DNA from: Chroococcopsis sp964623815
GTDB lineage: Bacteria; Cyanobacteriota; Cyanobacteriia; Cyanobacteriales; Microcystaceae
DNA: 52,410 nt
Reading direction: 5' to 3'
Assembly (NCBI GenBank): GCA_964623815.1
Contig: CAZUVR010000029.1
Span: forward strand, 1-52,410
Shown here: positions 51,261 to 52,410 of the stretch, piece after piece
How the letters are laid out: every line of letters starts with the position of its first letter
Position numbering within the stretch: position 1 is the first letter of the stretch
Notes under the pieces: generated by a model
What the model saw: the letters and a program-made list of their open reading frames with translations, nothing else
Told to the model about the DNA's origin: nothing
Databases searched by the model: none
Translations under genes and position numbers: made by a program

Positions 51261-51717
51261 ATCGACATCACATTGATGACTAGGCTTGTTTCACAACCAG
51301 CAACCGAATCCAAAGTCTGACCATCTGCCGCGTCGGTGATCAATGTCAGCTTTGGGTAGCTACCTGTGCCAATCTATCTTCTCTTCTATCCGAAGCAAAC
51401 AAAGCTATCTGTCATCTATGCCTCTGTGGATAATACTTTATAGAATTGGTATGAAAGAGTTATTAAGGTAGATAAAAGATGCCGTGGTGATTTAGAAGTA
51501 GTGATGGTGGCTTAATGCTTTGCAAGTTAGGCATTATAGTCATGGATAAAATACCAAATTGCCCCAACGTGATTCTCCATTTTTTTATAGAACGCTCGGG
51601 GAAGAGTTTTTAAGAGTTATTTCTGCAATTATTTTAATTAGGAAATATTTTACACAATCCATGCTGGATAAGCAAGACAGCTCACCACTACTACCGAATC
51701 ACTACCGTAATTTGTAA
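51261..51717. other. Non-coding, partly decayed stretch between sbtB and the MBL pseudogene
   Basis: About 457 bp with no supportable gene. A short open frame ending in GDLEVVMVA with TAA near 51514 may be a gene fragment but was not identified. AT-rich sequence from 51540 to 51720 precedes the truncated hydrolase. The flanking pseudogenes suggest decay after a rearrangement. Confidence 0.4.
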
Positions 51718-52167
51718 TACTGTGGCAGAATTCGTGATGGCGATGTTTATTGTGTGGGCGCTCAGAGATTGCGGGCGATCGCTACTCCAGGGCATACGGA
51801 TAGTCACATGGCTTACCTGATCGATGAGCGGCGTTTGTTAACTGGCGATGCTCTCTTAATTCGCGGCTGTGGTCGTACCGATTTCCAGAATGGTTCACCT
51901 GAGGTACTTTATGAAACGGTGACCCAGAAATTATTCACCCTGCCGGACGAGACTTTAGTTTATCCAGGCCACGATTACACGGGGCGAACCGTTTCCTCGA
52001 TCGGTGAGGAAAAACGCTGGAATCCCCGCTTCGTCGGTCAGAATCAGCAGAGCTTCATCAAGTTAATGAATGGTCTGAGTTTACCCTATCCGAAAAAGAT
52101 GCCGGCGGCGTTGAGTGCTAATGCCAGGGGCGGTAAGGTGTTCCTCGCCATAGACTACCAAATATGA
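51718..52167 (+). pseudogene. 5'-truncated persulfide dioxygenase-like metallo-beta-lactamase gene
   Basis: The frame from about 51718 reads GRIRDGDVYCVGAQRLRAI, then ATPGHTDSHMAYLID, LLTGDALLIRGCGRTDFQNG, VYPGHDYTGRTVSSIGEEKR and LPYPKKM, the C-terminal two-thirds of an ETHE1-type persulfide dioxygenase. The first ~110 residues, including the HxHxDH metal-binding motif, are missing. An in-frame TAA lies at 51715 and a weak ATG at 51661 is in the same frame upstream of that stop. Without the metal site it cannot be catalytic. It is the 3' remnant of a once-normal sulfide-detoxification gene. Confidence 0.8.
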
Positions 52168-52259
52168 GGATAGATCTTGAACATCTGTTTGTGGATGGTG
52201 AGCCTGATGTGGGGGATGACTCCAAAGTAATAGAACTAATCGATCCCGCCATAGATTAA
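52164..52259 (+). CDS. Small acidic open frame coupled to the MBL remnant
   Basis: A 31-codon frame whose ATG overlaps the remnant's TGA (ATGA at 52164-52167). The peptide is acidic, starts MRIDLEHLFVDGE and ends IELIDPAID. Stop-start overlap suggests past translational coupling, but no family is recognised and coding status is doubtful. Confidence 0.25.
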   Translation: MRIDLEHLFVDGEPDVGDDSKVIELIDPAID

Positions 52260-52355
52260 ATAAGTCCATAAGTCAGTCAGCGAATTTTAAGTTCACCCCT
52301 TGCCAATCACTGAATATGCTGTTAACATTAGAAATTGTGTGAGAAATGCACACAA

Positions 52356-52410
52356 GGGTCGCTAGCTCAGCGGTAGAGCACTCGGCTTTTAACCGATTGG
52401 TCTTGGGTTC
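52356..52410 (+). tRNA. tRNA-Lys (anticodon UUU), 3' end outside window
   Basis: GGGTCGC (acceptor 5' strand), TA, D arm GCTC-AGCGGTA-GAGC, and anticodon arm CTCGG-CTTTTAA-CCGAT with TTT at the anticodon positions. The T arm begins at GGTCTTGGGTTC and is cut by the window edge. It matches cyanobacterial tRNA-Lys(UUU) well. Confidence 0.93.

Noticed and set aside
51448..51514. Small frame ending GDLEVVMVA
   Set aside because: Too short, with an in-frame stop upstream and no start or family; mentioned only as a possible fragment.
51542..51613. 23-residue ATG frame in the decayed region
   Set aside because: No ribosome binding site, no recognisable pattern; chance frames of this size are common in AT-rich DNA.

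Overview
This window is chromosomal DNA of a cyanobacterium. The diagnostic genes are two phycobilisome core subunits (apcD, apcF), the Na+/bicarbonate pair sbtA-sbtB, gun4, the plastid-related ycf20, a TIC21-like DUF3611 gene, a phytol-kinase-like gene, a DHNA-CoA thioesterase of phylloquinone synthesis, a KaiB-domain gene, and glnA behind a textbook NtcA promoter. At least eight copies of the cyanobacterial HIP1 octamer GCGATCGC occur (3491, 16513, 20570, 30827, 31690, 37602, 50013, 51775). Gene content and mosaic order fit a unicellular or colonial Synechocystis/Microcystis/Cyanothece-like lineage. Genus cannot be fixed from the sequence alone.

Layout. 1-3.8 kb: the 3' part of a type IA topoisomerase gene whose last zinc ribbon is cut off by a small TIR element, then a LysR regulator with an SDR-type oxidoreductase, and a double-CDGSH protein. 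4-11.5 kb: acs, apcD, a slipin, hemF, an RTX protein, ruvX and a GNAT protein. 11.7-18.3 kb: a membrane-anchored coiled-coil acidic repeat protein, photolyase, a KaiB-domain protein, a pilT ATPase and a small membrane protein. 18.4-22.9 kb: a two-gene RND efflux operon. 23-26 kb: a propeller-transglutaminase fusion, two small membrane proteins (one of only 30 residues) and a secreted protein. 26-31 kb: era, a CheA-type kinase with two receivers and no visible Hpt domain, and pgsA bracketed by GGGAGTC heptamer arrays. 31-36.5 kb: apcF, glnA and the cell-envelope operon lysA-cdaA-uppS. 36.8-45.5 kb: gun4 directly coupled to a Ser/Thr kinase, the thioesterase, a small conserved protein, an ABC1 kinase, a PP2C phosphatase, ppk and a Crp/Fnr regulator. 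45.5-49 kb: ycf20, DUF3611, a J-domain protein, yidD, the phytol kinase and an aldose-epimerase-like gene. 49-52.4 kb: sbtA-sbtB between decayed genes (a hicA-like relic and a 5'-truncated persulfide-dioxygenase-type gene), then tRNA-Lys(UUU), which runs off the window.

Functional links. Nitrogen (glnA under NtcA), carbon (sbtAB, acs), phosphorus (ppk behind a possible Pho box), light harvesting (apcD, apcF) and tetrapyrrole synthesis (hemF, gun4) are interleaved as short operons, mostly ordinary core genes. The accessory signal is at the two ends: the element-disrupted topoisomerase at the left and the relic-flanked sbtAB island at the right. No CRISPR array, prophage, complete insertion sequence or clear defence system is visible. 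No wholly new multi-gene system can be demonstrated from the sequence. The best leads are the 30-residue membrane protein, the gun4-kinase pair, the transglutaminase fusion, the KaiB-domain protein beside pilT, the Hpt-less CheA and the heptamer-array elements.
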